DNA of 64,000 nt from Lepraria neglecta (lineage: Eukaryota; Ascomycota; Lecanoromycetes; Lecanorales; Stereocaulaceae), in NCBI GenBank assembly GCA_033220425.1, contig CM065653.1, positions 2,480,001 to 2,544,000 of the forward strand, given 5' to 3'. Below, piece after piece: positions 31,948 to 43,058 of the stretch; the stretch's first letter is position 1, and every line of letters starts with the position of its first letter. Under the pieces are notes generated by a model. That model was not told the DNA's origin. It saw nothing but the letters and a program-made list of their open reading frames with translations, and searched no databases. A program made the translations under genes and the position numbers.

Positions 31948-34900
31948 ATGCGGACTACAGCAGTTTCTGCTCTCCTTGCCCTCGTGGCTGTCCAGCAGGC
32001 TGCAGCTAACGTAAGTACCTCGGACAAGGCTCTCATCAACATATGCTAAGACAATATCAATAGGGAATGGGTGGAGGCCAAAGCTGGGGCGATGCCAACT
32101 CTCTGCCGTCTTGCTCGAACGCACCCAATCAGTGCAATGACCAGCAGAAGTCTGGTTATGATTTCACCAACGCCAACCTTCCCGAGGGCAGCTGCTCGGG
32201 TTATGGTGGCATGTCTTTCCAAGGCGTGAGCTACGGCTCTTTCGGTGGCAAGAGCAAGCGGGACCTCTTCCCTCGTTGGGGGTCATTGGGGGGGTCATCG
32301 GGTTCGAGCTCCAAATGCGTTCAAGGACAAGCCTCCAAAGGAAGTGGACCGCAGCTGTCTTGCGGCGGTGGGATCCCTCAAGGAAAGGCATCGATCTCCA
32401 ACATTCAGCTCTCCGTCGACGTTGATGTCGATGTCGAGTTCGTTCACAGCTACGAAGGTTCCAGCCAGACTTGCTCGTACACCAAATCATGCTCTGCTGG
32501 CAGTGTCAACAGCATTCAGAACAATCAGTGTGGTGGCTCCACTTCCGTGAAGTGCCAGCTTCCCTCCAATTCTCAACAAAACTCTTGCAACATTGGTATC
32601 CACAGCATTGGCTTTGACTGCACACCCGGACAGCAGCAATCTTCTTCTCCTCCTCCTCAGCAGCAGTCAACTCCTGCACCAGGGCCATCAAGCCCACCAA
32701 GCAGCCCACCTGCGTCCTACCCACCTCAGTCGCATCCCCCTCAATCGCAAGGCACTGCTCCGGTCTCTCATCCGCACCAAAAGCCATCGATGTCGTCTCC
32801 AAGCTTCCCTCCAGTAAGCGTGCCAGGCAACTCAACTGCACCCCCTGGTACATCTCCACCAGCTCCTCCTGCAACTTCACTATCCAGCCAATCCCAAGTC
32901 GCCACTACCAGCGCTCCTTCTCCCCCAGAGTCCACTGTGAGCGAAGTTACTAGTGAGATCGTCTACACTACCATCACGAGCTGCCCAGTGACCAGCACCC
33001 ACACCGAGGCAGGAACCACATCGGTCCACGTCACCACTGTACTCTCCACAGTTGTTCAAACCAGCACCGTTACAATCTGCACCAAGTGCGTGGCACCACC
33101 AAAGAAGACCAACACGCCTCCTGCTCCTGCGTCTTCTCCCGCGTCTTCTCCATTAGCGCCTGTACCAACAAGCTCTGCGCCAGCTCCAGCTCCTCCCGCA
33201 TCTTCTCCACCAGCGCCTGTACCTACGAGCTCTGCGCCAGCTCCAGCTCCTCCCGCGTCTTCTCCCGCGTCTTCTCCATCAGCGCCTGTACCAACAAGCT
33301 CTGCGCCAGCTCCAGCTCCTCCCGGATCTTCTCCATTAGCGCCTGTACCTACGAGCTCTGCGCCAGCTCCAGCTCCTCCCGCGTCTTCTCCCGCGTCTTC
33401 TCCCGCGTCTTCTCCATCAGCGCCTGTACCAACAAGCTCTGCGCCAGCTCCAGCTCCTCCCGGATCTTCTCCATTAGCGCCTGTACCAACGAGCTCTGCG
33501 CCAGCTCCAGCTCCTCCCGCGTCTTCTCCCGCGTCTTCTCCATCAGCGCCTGTACCAACAAGCTCTGCGCCAGCTCCAGCTCCTCCCGGATCTTCTCCAG
33601 TAGCGCCTGTACCAACGAGCTCTGCGCCAGCTCCAGCTCCTCCCGTGTCTTCCCCGAGCAGTGCTCCGGCTCCAGCTCCTCCTGCGACTTCGCCATCCAG
33701 CGAGTCCCAGGTCGCTACCACCAGTGCACTGCCAGCTCCACCTGCTGTCCCCACGACTACTCAAGAAGTCGTCACAACCGAGATGTAAGTTTAGGAACGC
33801 TTTGAGAAATTGGCTTCAAGCTAACATGATCTGCAGTGTCTACACTAGCTTGACCACTTGCCCAGTGACCAACACGATCACTCCTCCCCACGGCACTCCC
33901 ACTCAACAGGTCACAACCACAGTCTCGACCATCATCAGCACTACAACCTCGACGATCTGCACCAAGTGCATTGCTCCCCCCGCGTCCAGCACCCCTGCCC
34001 CGCCACCAGCGGCAACAACGTCCGCTCCACCAGCACCCCCAGCGTCCCAAGTTGCTTCTTCATCCCCAGCGTCCAGCACCCCTGCCCCGCCACCAGCGGC
34101 AACAACGTCCGCTCCACCAGCACCCCCAGCGTCCCAAGTTGCTTCTTCAACCCCAGCGTCCAGCACCCCTGCCCCGCCACCAGCGGCAACAACGTCCGCT
34201 CCACCAGCACCCCCAGCGTCCCAAGTTGCTTCTTCATCCCCAGCGTCCCAAGTTGCTTCTTCATCCCCAGCTCCCCAAGTTGCTTCTTCATCCCCAGCTC
34301 CACCCCCAGCTGCCACCCCAGCTGCACCATCCGTCCTCCCCAGCTGTCTCAAGACTTGGGTCACAGTCACCAAGTGCAAGGACAACTCGGACTACGACTG
34401 CTTCTGCCAAGACGACACCTTCACCCAGAACGTCTACGAGTGTATCAGCTCCTGGGAAAGTGACCAAGCTCAACAGCAATCCGCTATGTCCTACTACGCC
34501 GGTATCTGCGCGCAACACGTTCCCGCCCACCCTGCCATCGTCACTGCAGTCCCATCAACCATCACTCTCGTCCCAACCCCAGCTGCGCAAACACCTGGCT
34601 CAGCTCCCCCAGCAGCTAACACTCCCGGCCCAGTCGGCTCTCCTGCACCAACTTCTGCCCCCGCTGCACCCCCAGCGGCCGCAGCCACGACCGCAGCCCC
34701 GGCTCCCGCAGCAGGCACACCAGCGCCCGCGCCCCAGCTCCCACCAACGACCATCTCCATCTCAACAACCGTCACGCTGCCCTGCCCCGTCGCTCCCGCC
34801 AACCAGATCTCCGACGGCCAAGTCCAGGCCCAGACTGGCATGCCCTCAGGCTGCACAACTACCCAACTGCTCACCACCCAGGTCACCCTGCCTCAAGTCG

Positions 34901-35160
34901 CTTTCAGCACTGGCGCTTCCTCAAGCGTTGGCCTCGTGGCTGGCACCCCAGCTCCAGCACAAGCTGCCGCCACTGGTGCCCCAGCTGCTCCAGCGCCCGC
35001 TGCACCAGTTCCAGGTGTCGCTGGTGCCTCCTCCTCGGCGCCAATCTCAACCCCAACCAGCACCGTCGCACCCTTTAAGGGCGCCGCTGCCCGTACTGGC
35101 TCATCAAGCATGGCTATCTCAGTCGTCTTTGCTGCTCTTGGTCTGTTTGTCTTTGCATAA
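31948..35160 (+). CDS. GPI-anchored cell-wall protein with Pro/Ser/Ala-rich repeats and a CFEM-like Cys domain
   Basis: Three exons: 31948-32010, 32064-33784 and 33837-35160, with introns of 53 and 52 bp; 1035 residues. Exon 1 encodes the signal peptide (MRTTAVSALLALVAVQQAAA). A Cys-rich N-terminal domain follows, with a KR site (SKR-DLFPRW) for Kex2-type cleavage. Next come two copies of an EIVYT...CPVTxT...TICTKC module, one per large exon, and long mucin-like tracts of Pro, Ala, Ser and Thr. A six-Cys block (PSCLKTWVTVTKC...DYDCFCQDD...YECIS...GIC) resembles a reduced CFEM domain. The C-terminus (SSSMAISVVFAALGLFVFA) is a GPI signal. It is probably a heavily O-mannosylated wall or adhesion protein. 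All repeat-length changes keep the reading frame. Confidence 0.85.
33110..33655 (+). repeat. In-frame minisatellite, 57/69/81-bp units
   Basis: Eight GCGCCTGTACC starts at 33156, 33213, 33282, 33339, 33420, 33477, 33546 and 33603 give unit lengths 57-69-57-81-57-69-57. The long units differ from the short by one or two 12-bp CCCGCGTCTTCT inserts that encode PASS. The array encodes APVPTSSAPAPAPP-type repeats. Confidence 0.93.
33984..34244 (+). repeat. Three 87-bp in-frame tandem units
   Basis: Units start at 33984, 34071 and 34158 and encode 29 residues each (SSTPAPPPAATTSAPPAPPA...). They are nearly identical, and shorter partial units of CAAGTTGCTTCTTCATCC follow. Confidence 0.93.
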
Positions 35161-35878
35161 AGCGTGTTGAGCTCAATGAGTACGACGGAAAAAGAGAGAA
35201 AGAACAGAGAGAAAGAGAGGAAGGGGAGGGGGAAGGAACGAAGAAAGCTACATTCACGTCTTTCCTTAATCACTGCATACAGCACTTTGATCGTTTTGGG
35301 CCGGTTGGCGCTTTAATTAGATTTCCTGGGAGATGAGGATCTCGTGCATATGCATGTGTGTGTGGTGTAGGCTTTTGACACTGTATTTTTAATACATGTG
35401 TGTGGTAATTGGGATTTTTTAGTGCGTCTATCATAAAATAAGATAAAGAATAAAAATAAAGAAAGGCAAGAGCCTATTCATATATGAAGTTGACTTGACT
35501 TGACTTGAGTGACCGGACTTGATGATAATTTGCGATATGCCAGCAGCTTTGTGTGAAACCCAAAGTATGATTCGAGTAATAAAGACACTCACATAGATTA
35601 GAGCCCGAGTATCACATCAATCAACTCCATCGAATGTATAAGCAAGTACTCATGCGCTGCGTGTCTATATAGAATCACCACATTATGCACCAACGCCGTA
35701 TAATTAACATTCGCTACGTCATTGGTTGAAGATCCATCCCAAACGCCATCTTGATGCCAGCTATGGTTGAAGTGCAAGACCGTATATAAGGTAATCGTGT
35801 ACGAATACTCCACTTTCCAATCCTATTGTACAATCCACCAAATGTACTATAAAAAACATGCATAGAATTCGTGAACAG
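35161..35878. other. Convergent intergenic region
   Basis: Holds a purine-rich run at about 35,188-35,240 (AGAGAGAAAG and GGGGAGGGGG words) just after the cell-wall gene, then AT-rich 3' sequence. I see no gene. Confidence 0.45.
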
Positions 35879-38800
35879 CTAGATCTTGCGAAAATTCTCA
35901 ACCCCAAGCGTCGGCGTCTCCACCATCTGAAGCATAGGCACACCTTCGGCTCTGCGTCTCTCAAAGAAATTTTGGCATTCGATAATCAAGAGACTCCATT
36001 CAGCGAGGGCTCGGCCAGTGTATTTGCTGGGTCCCACTACTGCGCCTTCAGGTTTCAAGGGTGTGTTTTCTTGATCGGAAGGAGGGAGGGGATCCCTATT
36101 TAGGAGCACCTGGGCAGGGAGAGGAAGTTTGGGTGGGTAGAGTCGGCGCTCACAGCCGGTAGGGTTGTTTTCCGGATCGATCCATTCGAGGGAGAATTTG
36201 AAGGAGAGGGTTCGGAATTGGGGTGGGGATTGCGGGGTTCTGGGTGATCCTAGGCGAGCTTGGATCTGGTCTGCTTTCGACCTCTCCATGGGGTTGTCTC
36301 GTCCAGATAACGGGCTTGGTACAGTACCATTCGACTTCGTTTGTTGGCTTACAAAAGTCGGCTTGGGAGAGGTCGATGCTGGTATGATGCTCTTAAACAA
36401 ACTCCACCGCTTCTTGCCACCGTCCGACGATTGATTCGCGTTCGTTGCGCCGTTGGATAGTTGGCTCGATTGGCCTTGGGCAAATGGGTCACGTGAGCTA
36501 TGCCTTTCGTAGGGGTTGTTTTTAGAAGTGGTGGAAGTAGAGAGGATGCCGTCGAAGGAGAGAAACATGCCGCTAGGAGCCGGCTGAACATCGTCTCTAA
36601 TAATGTAAAGTCGACGTGCAGGCGCTGGACTGCACGCTGCAGTGGAGGGAGCCGTAAGGGAATGGTTCTCGGCGTGATCTTTAAGGTAGACGAAATGTCT
36701 CCATGTTTCTTGCAAGCGCTCGGTAAGGGCCTTCAGTATCGCTGTATCCAACCCTGGATTGCTGCCATCTAGCCTTGCAATCCTCCAGACAAGTAGACGC
36801 ATGAAGAATGCCCGTACCATGGGACACCAGTGACAAAATTGAATTTGGAAAGTGTCCTTTGTCAACAGCCACTCAAGACATATCTGGCGCTTTCTATCCT
36901 CGTCAGAGGTGATTATTCCCCACATGCTATAGAGGAAGGAGCAGAGTCGAAGTTCTGTCATAGTATTCTGGCTTTGTAGCATGTGTTTGCATACCTCGAG
37001 CCAAAAAGACCAGTCGATAATGGCCGTTGCTGATGATTGACAGTAGCGACTCAGGATGGGTATGGCCTCCTCAAGAAAATCGCAGAGGGTAAAGCATGCA
37101 TTGTGGTCGAAGACCGAGGTTTTTCTAGCTGCAGCCTTGAGAAGGCTGCAGAAGGACTGAGCGAAAAGGGACTGAGCCCTGTCCACCATGATTGCGAAGC
37201 CAGATAGACAGTCTCTCAAAAGCATAATGAGACGATTTTCGGCCATTGGTCTGACTGCTCCATTGGCTGGAAGTGACAACATAGTAGCCGTAGCATCTGC
37301 CTCTCCAAGCATGTCATCAAATGTGATCGATGAAGGCATGTTGACGAGGTCGACAGGCGGTGAGCTGTTCGTCTGTTGTAACGTGGTATCCAAGACTGTA
37401 AGTATCTGAGCCTGTACCAATATCCATCCAGGCGTGGCCATCGTCTCTTCTGGTGACGCATCATCCGGAAGAAAGCGGCAGACTAAATCTGTATAGAATT
37501 TCGCAAAAATGAAAAAAAGATCAGTATCTCGCCCTGCCCATCTTCGAATCCATGGCCCGTGCCATGGAATGTACGCCGTAGCGATAGGTACATGAGGTCG
37601 AGTCCTTAAATAGCTCGTCATTGGTCGCAAGGCATTGAACCTAAGTGAATGCAGACACGGTGGGAATGTAGCAGATACTCTATCCGAGATAACGGGGTCC
37701 AGTCTGGCTTCTTTTCGAATGCCACTCCCCACCAAAACACGACGCATAGTCTCCGGAGGTGTCGCCCAAAGCCGCACCAATATTTCTGCAACACCCTCAC
37801 AGTAAAAGAAAGCGTATGCTGTGGCCCTCCCACAAAAGGTAACGACAGACGCGGGGACATTCCGAGTCGACATCTTATCGACTACATATGCCATTTGTGC
37901 CAAAAGATTTTGCGTAAATGTATTCCGGACATTGTGATATACCGAGTCTGCTAAGAAGTCCGAGGACATGGTCATAGTCGATCCCAACGATGTTGTCGAG
38001 CGAGATTTTAGAGAAGCCCGCGGAGTTTTCCCAGATTTTGGTACAATGGCCATTGCAGGTAAGGTCCATTCCGGCCTAACCATGAGGGCTGTAACAGCTT
38101 CCAGAACTGCCGGTCGATCGTTACCAGAGACCGATTCGCCATGTCTGCCATTCAGCATCTCTAGAAGACCTATCCACCATTTGTTGAGGATCACCGTTCG
38201 TCGATCTAAATCTTCGGGTCTTAAGGACGAAGCTGAAGGGTGATCGGCGTGAGTTCTCAAGAAGGGCAATAGTGCAGAACGGACGACGGCGGTTTTCAGG
38301 GTGCTTGGCCGAGATTGGAACTTTTGATGTTCTCCATCGAGACCCCGGAATGCACTCCATAATGGATCCTTCTTTCTTGGTGATTCTGCCCCTAGACCCT
38401 GCATCCGTTCAAAGGACTTTACACTCGGGACAGGAGGATTGCTTGAGTCGGAGGATTGGTGGTTTAACGATGGTAGCTTGGCGGTTGAGAAAGATTTGGG
38501 GATAGAAGGCACTGAAGGAGTTTCCGGGCTGGGGGTTTTGCTTAATATAGAGCTAAGCGGTCTTCTCGATCCTCTGCGCAATAGACTGTTCCTTCGAGAG
38601 GGGACCTTGACATGGCCATTTGCGTAACCATTAGAAGTGTCATGAATGATTGCTTCTTTTGGATAGCTGTTTTCTATATCTCCTGCCGCATCCTTTTCTT
38701 GAGGAGGTCTCCTCTTGCTTGGAGATGGCGAAGGTGACCGTGAGGCTGATATCCAGGACTTTCGAGCAAAATTTGAAATTGAGCCAGAGACCGAACGCGC

Positions 38801-39232
38801 CTTACGCTCGCGATCTGTTGCAAGTCCATTCTTACGAGTTTTCGACTCATATATAAGGTCCTCCGGAGTGTCGTCTGCTCCAATAGTAAATTTTGATATG
38901 GCGAATTGAGGTCCAGAGTCTCGCTGAGTCGATTGGCGTTTCATCGAACTCAGTCGCCTCAATGACCTGCGCGCCTTCAAATTGCCTTCTGACGCTTGCT
39001 CTGTAGTATTTTGCCGAGACGTTTTCCCTGGCATACTTGCCAACACATTTTCCGAGAAGCTGCGGCTTAGGGAACTCGTTCTTTGGGGTAAGGCTTTCGA
39101 GGGCGTATCTTTAGGGAGTTGGGCGTAGCTGGCCGCGCGAGGTATCATGGAAGTTGCATCGGCCTCCCCTGCCCTAGGTCTGGTGGGCCTAGCAGTGAAG
39201 GCCGCGTCATGCATGGTTGGGCCATTGGACAT
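35879..39232 (-). CDS. DUF1765-domain protein
   Basis: A single exon of 1117 residues from ATG 39232. The first 300 or so residues are basic, Ser-rich and disordered. The central and C-terminal parts are helical and match the fungal DUF1765 family: DRRTVILNKWWIGLLEML, HNVRNTFTQNLLAQMAYVVDKMS, YFCEGVAEILVRLW and LRFNALRPMTSYL. The region near NMPSSITFDDMLGEADA to FCHWCPMVRAFFMRLLVWR also carries family-like blocks. No membrane helix or enzyme motif is evident. The family's role is unsettled, so I give none. The intronless form over 3.3 kb is unusual beside its intron-containing neighbours but needs no repair. Confidence 0.85.
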   Translation of the reverse strand: MSNGPTMHDAAFTARPTRPRAGEADATSMIPRAASYAQLPKDTPSKALPQRTSSLSRSFSENVLASMPGKTSRQNTTEQASEGNLKARRSLRRLSSMKRQSTQRDSGPQFAISKFTIGADDTPEDLIYESKTRKNGLATDRERKARSVSGSISNFARKSWISASRSPSPSPSKRRPPQEKDAAGDIENSYPKEAIIHDTSNGYANGHVKVPSRRNSLLRRGSRRPLSSILSKTPSPETPSVPSIPKSFSTAKLPSLNHQSSDSSNPPVPSVKSFERMQGLGAESPRKKDPLWSAFRGLDGEHQKFQSRPSTLKTAVVRSALLPFLRTHADHPSASSLRPEDLDRRTVILNKWWIGLLEMLNGRHGESVSGNDRPAVLEAVTALMVRPEWTLPAMAIVPKSGKTPRASLKSRSTTSLGSTMTMSSDFLADSVYHNVRNTFTQNLLAQMAYVVDKMSTRNVPASVVTFCGRATAYAFFYCEGVAEILVRLWATPPETMRRVLVGSGIRKEARLDPVISDRVSATFPPCLHSLRFNALRPMTSYLRTRPHVPIATAYIPWHGPWIRRWAGRDTDLFFIFAKFYTDLVCRFLPDDASPEETMATPGWILVQAQILTVLDTTLQQTNSSPPVDLVNMPSSITFDDMLGEADATATMLSLPANGAVRPMAENRLIMLLRDCLSGFAIMVDRAQSLFAQSFCSLLKAAARKTSVFDHNACFTLCDFLEEAIPILSRYCQSSATAIIDWSFWLEVCKHMLQSQNTMTELRLCSFLYSMWGIITSDEDRKRQICLEWLLTKDTFQIQFCHWCPMVRAFFMRLLVWRIARLDGSNPGLDTAILKALTERLQETWRHFVYLKDHAENHSLTAPSTAACSPAPARRLYIIRDDVQPAPSGMFLSFDGILSTSTTSKNNPYERHSSRDPFAQGQSSQLSNGATNANQSSDGGKKRWSLFKSIIPASTSPKPTFVSQQTKSNGTVPSPLSGRDNPMERSKADQIQARLGSPRTPQSPPQFRTLSFKFSLEWIDPENNPTGCERRLYPPKLPLPAQVLLNRDPLPPSDQENTPLKPEGAVVGPSKYTGRALAEWSLLIIECQNFFERRRAEGVPMLQMVETPTLGVENFRKI

Positions 39233-40489
39233 CGTCCCCAGACCAGAATAACTCGACTGAGCAACGCACTTGCTCAGGGTCGTAAGGCTCGACTATTGTT
39301 GCAACCTTTGCAACACCGCGCGCCTCGCAGGCCGCCGATTGGGAGAGAGAGCGTCCTATAATCGGGGGTCATGCTAGTTGCAGATTGTGGGATGTTAAGC
39401 GGAGGAACAATGTATTCGGTCAACGATGGTGTAGCACAGCCAATGTGACAGATCTAGCAGGGTATAGGTTTGTCAGCCGTGGGGAAGCGCAGGGTAAAAG
39501 AAGGACAAGAAAGAGTGATTTGCCCTCCGGTGAATGAGCTCCGAGGTGGAGGTTGGATAGGATCACAAACGAGAGTAATGGTTATGATGTGACCTGGTGG
39601 AGAAGTGCAAGCTCAGAGGTGCATGAGCATTTTCGATAAGGGAAAAGTTTCTTGCTGACGGAAGCCAAACGATTGTAGCGTTGGCACGGCCAAAATTAGC
39701 CCCGCCAATAGCCTGATCCAAACCTAAAATCGAGCCCCGAGCCCCCTTTAGCTACATAACCCTGCATAATCACTTATCGATATAGTTTCCACATCTGTAC
39801 CTCGAGTCCCAAAGGAGCTGCAGCCACGTAGCGAAGATCCCCAGATCTTCGAGTCCTCCACAGACCTATCCACGAGCCCAGTATGTCCTACTACTAATCC
39901 CGGGGGGTTTGGCTTGTGGAACGAAATAATGCAAACCAAATGTCGAGATCCCTTGCAACCCAATCCTACGTCGTATCCTATGGGATCGCTTCATCACAGG
40001 GTCTGTTATGCAACGTGTCCTAGATCCACCAGCCACTGTCTTGGTAAAAGGGAGCACGCATTGGTTCAGCTCAGAGAGTTTGGTTCAACGACTTGATAAA
40101 TCAGTCCGAGTTCGTTACTTGAAGCTATATGTAGTTCGACGCGGTTGTCAAAGGAATTGCCTGCTAGCTGGTACTAGTGCTCTACGCATCCATTGAACTT
40201 CTCAAGAGTATTCTCTTCTTTGAAAGTCGCTAAGATTCATCATTTGCAAGATCGAACGGAGTACTGTCAAAGAGAATGCTGTCCTGGAAGCAATATAAAC
40301 AGCATATGCGCTGAGATCAGGGACTGAACTCCTTCACTCGATGACCTGTACTCCGTCGTTTTCCTTGTGACTCCAATTGTGTTGTACACATCTTCCAAAT
40401 CCAGGCCCAATTTGATGTACATGACTCTCATTTTGAACTCGATCAGACCATATAACTTTTCTGACTGCCTTAAGGTATCACGAAAATAA
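39233..40489. other. Intergenic, promoter of the DUF1765 gene
   Basis: About 1.26 kb between two minus-strand genes. It contains the DUF1765 promoter and leader and the aquaporin 3' region. No gene, RNA or repeat is evident. Confidence 0.45.
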
Positions 40490-41775
40490 TCATACAGCCG
40501 ACTTCGCTCTCTTCTTCCGGGGTAGTTCTGGCCGCACCAGTCGCTTCAGCCCCAGCCAGGGGGTGTTGATGGGACTTTCGGGCCCAGTATAGATAAAAGC
40601 GTCATACAAGAATCCACCAAAAGTACACCCAAGGAAAGATGCGACGATAGGCACCCAGAAGTAATAATTTCCAGCAGTCCAGACCTCGGGACCGTAGCCT
40701 AGGATATAAGACATCAACCGCGGACCAAAATCTCGAGCTAGGTTAATGGCATAACCAGTCTCAACTCCGAAGCAAGCACCCAAACCAAAGATCAAAAAGA
40801 ATAGAGCCAGTGGAAACATATGACCTGCTCCTGTCTTGCCCATTGCTCCTTGATTCGAGTCGTCCTTGAGCGCGAATATGACGAACATAAGCAGGGTTGA
40901 TGTGATGAACTCCGAGAAAAATTGGCTGGCTTTACTCAAGTAAGGCTGCGGATAGGTACAGAATACGCCAGCTTGATCAAAGTCAGCAGGTTATTTTTGA
41001 CTCGTCTCGATCGTGGTAGACCAAGCATGGAAGGGCTATGACCGAGGCCTTACCTGTGGCAGTCTTTGAAGGAGGAACGCTGCGAATTCCATACCCTTCG
41101 TAGTTGTTGATAGCATTTACATAGTTGGCGTAGATCACCCCTGCAGCGACGAATCCGCCAAGGAATTGAGCGACGAGATAGACCGGGAACCTTCTCCAAG
41201 GGAGTCCTCGGTATAGACAGAAGCAGAACGTGATGGCAGGATTCAAGAAACCTCCACTATCGCCCGCAACATAAATGCCTAGCATTACGCCCAATCCCCA
41301 ACTGCATTTCCAATTAGCGCCTCCCTTGGACTTGTTCATGAGTGAGGGACACCTACCCCCAAGATATGGACTGATAGTTCCCATATCCGGCTCCTCCTGG
41401 AGCTGAGGTGGATATTGTGCCAGCATTCCCAGTGGAGTTACTACTGAGCAGAACCTGGGCGACAGAACCGTCTCCGAACATGACCATTATGAATACCCCA
41501 AAGAATTCGGCGAATGGCTCTCGTAGGGTCAGCCTTATGCGGCTCCATAGCAACTCGTGGTGCTCGAGGTCCTCATGTTCGTCGTCAATTGGTACATGGG
41601 GGTGGAGACCAAGGTATGTTCTGACAGACGAGAGAGTCTCGCCCCGACTGCTAGGCTTCTCTTGCTGTGTATGCTTTGTGCTGCTTTCTTTTGAGCCGCT
41701 CTCTTCTGGAGCTTCCGGTTGAGCATTGGCCAGCTGCCAGTCATGGTTTTCCGAATTTACAGGTTGCGTTGCCAT
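40490..41775 (-). CDS. Aquaglyceroporin (MIP family) with NPA and NLA motifs
   Basis: Three exons: 41775-41357, 41301-41054 and 40971-40490, with introns of 55 and 82 bp; 382 residues. A polar N-terminus of about 85 residues precedes the six-helix channel. The first half-helix motif is canonical NPA in GGFLNPAIT near residue 160. The second is NLA in GYAINLARDFGPR near residue 299. NLA at that place is known from yeast Fps1 and several filamentous aquaglyceroporins. The Asp after it (ARDFGPR) is a mark of glycerol-conducting members. It is expected in the plasma membrane for glycerol or small-solute passage during osmotic adjustment; substrate is inferred from motifs only. The loop between helices 2 and 3 carries many Ser/Thr and Gly. 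Confidence 0.93.
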
Positions 41776-42573
41776 CTCGATGGTTCAGACGAACGATTCG
41801 CAGACAGCTGCCACGAGGGTTCTGACGAAGGAAATGGTGAGAACGAAAGCTCATCTTGCCCCGTCTTCAGCTATTTGTGCACTAATGGTAGCAGCAAAGC
41901 CGTAAGCTTGACGTAATGGGTGGCATGGCGTTGGCGGGTTCGCGGAGACATATGCCGAGTGTGGGGTATTTAGTATGTAAAAGAAATGATGTCTCACGCC
42001 TAGGACACTGGTGCCGCTCACTACTAGATTAGGAGATTAGTTATCAAAATTGCTCTGTTGCCGAGGAATTATACAAATGGGAGGCTCGAATTGACTGCCG
42101 GTAGTTTTGTGGACAGAGAAATGTCATTAACGGAGGAACTCCGTTATTGGCTAAGAGCGAACGAAGTCAACTGGGATGATGAGATGACAGCTATTGTGTC
42201 TACAATCCGACGGGCAGAGATGGATATCGAATTCACTCTGCCATCTACTGAAGGACAGTGTAATGATAGGTTTAGTTGTACTAAGAATTATACAGCTAGA
42301 ATAGCGGGTAAGGAGCGAAGCGTACGGTGACAGCGACGTACTTTGGATAGGAAACAGTTTCGCGATCAAGACTCAGTATGCCTTATCGAAATGGCATGTA
42401 CATATATACACATGCATGGGTTCAGTTGAGCATCTCAGATGTGTTTTGACTGCTGATTGGCCTCGTTTCAGACAAATTGAACACTCGTCGTTTCAGGTGC
42501 GAATTCAGTACAGAAGAACACTTGTATGCATCCTCTAAAGTCTTGAAAAAGTCGAATGTGTATATGTACAAGT
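41776..42573. other. Intergenic, aquaporin promoter
   Basis: Between two minus-strand genes. A plus-strand frame near 42,121-42,330 (MSLTEELRYWLRAN) is open for about 70 codons but has no recognisable match or splice context, so I do not call it a gene. Confidence 0.4.
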
Positions 42574-43058
42574 TTAATGAGCCGGTGCTGCTTCCTCTTC
42601 CACATCGTCCTCGAACCAATCCTCCTCAACAGCTGTAGCCTCTCCTCCACTTGCTTGACCTTCAACCTCGGGCTGCTGCTGCTCGTACGCCTTCAGGTCA
42701 TTCGCAATGTCGCCTTCTTCAGGAGATTTAGGGGCGTTCGGTGGAGAGAACTTTTGTACATGGCCCTCTGAATCCGACGGCTTCACGGAGGGTGTTTTGT
42801 AGGCCTTGAGTTCTTTGATGTACAAGTCCTGGACGATATCGGCTTCAATGTGAGTCAGTCTATGGATCACTACAAAAGCACGCATTGGATTACAAACCTC
42901 TTAGAGCTGCTGTGGGAGCAAGGAATGTCCGGCGGTGGAGGACAGCTTGTTGCCCGGCTACGCGGGTCACTGCCAGACGCTTGATGGTGTTAGCATAGGT
43001 CATTAAAGCTTTGGGATACATCAATTGAACCCACCGAGGCCCTAAGTGACTGCAACAT
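42574..43058 (-). CDS. ATP14: Mitochondrial F1F0 ATP synthase subunit h (Atp14)
   Basis: Three small exons: 43058-43035, 42979-42898 and 42842-42574, with 55-bp introns; 124 residues. The N-terminus MLQSLRASRLAVTRVAG is basic and hydrophobic, as for a mitochondrial presequence, with an Arg pair in LHRRTF before the mature part. The mature part starts near ADIVQDLYIKELKAYK, the hallmark of subunit h. KPSDSEGHVQKF, PKSPEEGDIANDLKAYE and the acidic end EEDWFEDDVEEE follow. Subunit h belongs to the peripheral stalk region of the enzyme. The gene is divergent from TFIIB with a 513-bp shared promoter. Confidence 0.95.

Noticed and set aside
33056-33805. Long open frames on the antisense strand and in a second forward frame of the wall-protein gene
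   Set aside because: They come from the repeat composition; all indels are multiples of three, so several frames stay open together. They lack a domain, signal or splice logic.
33984-34244. A CRISPR-like array, since repeats are regular
   Set aside because: Repeats are direct, contiguous, in-frame coding units with no spacers, in a eukaryotic genome.
42058-42330. A 90-codon plus-strand frame between aquaporin and ATP14
   Set aside because: The frame lacks an ATG at its front; an internal ATG leaves about 70 codons with no recognisable content.
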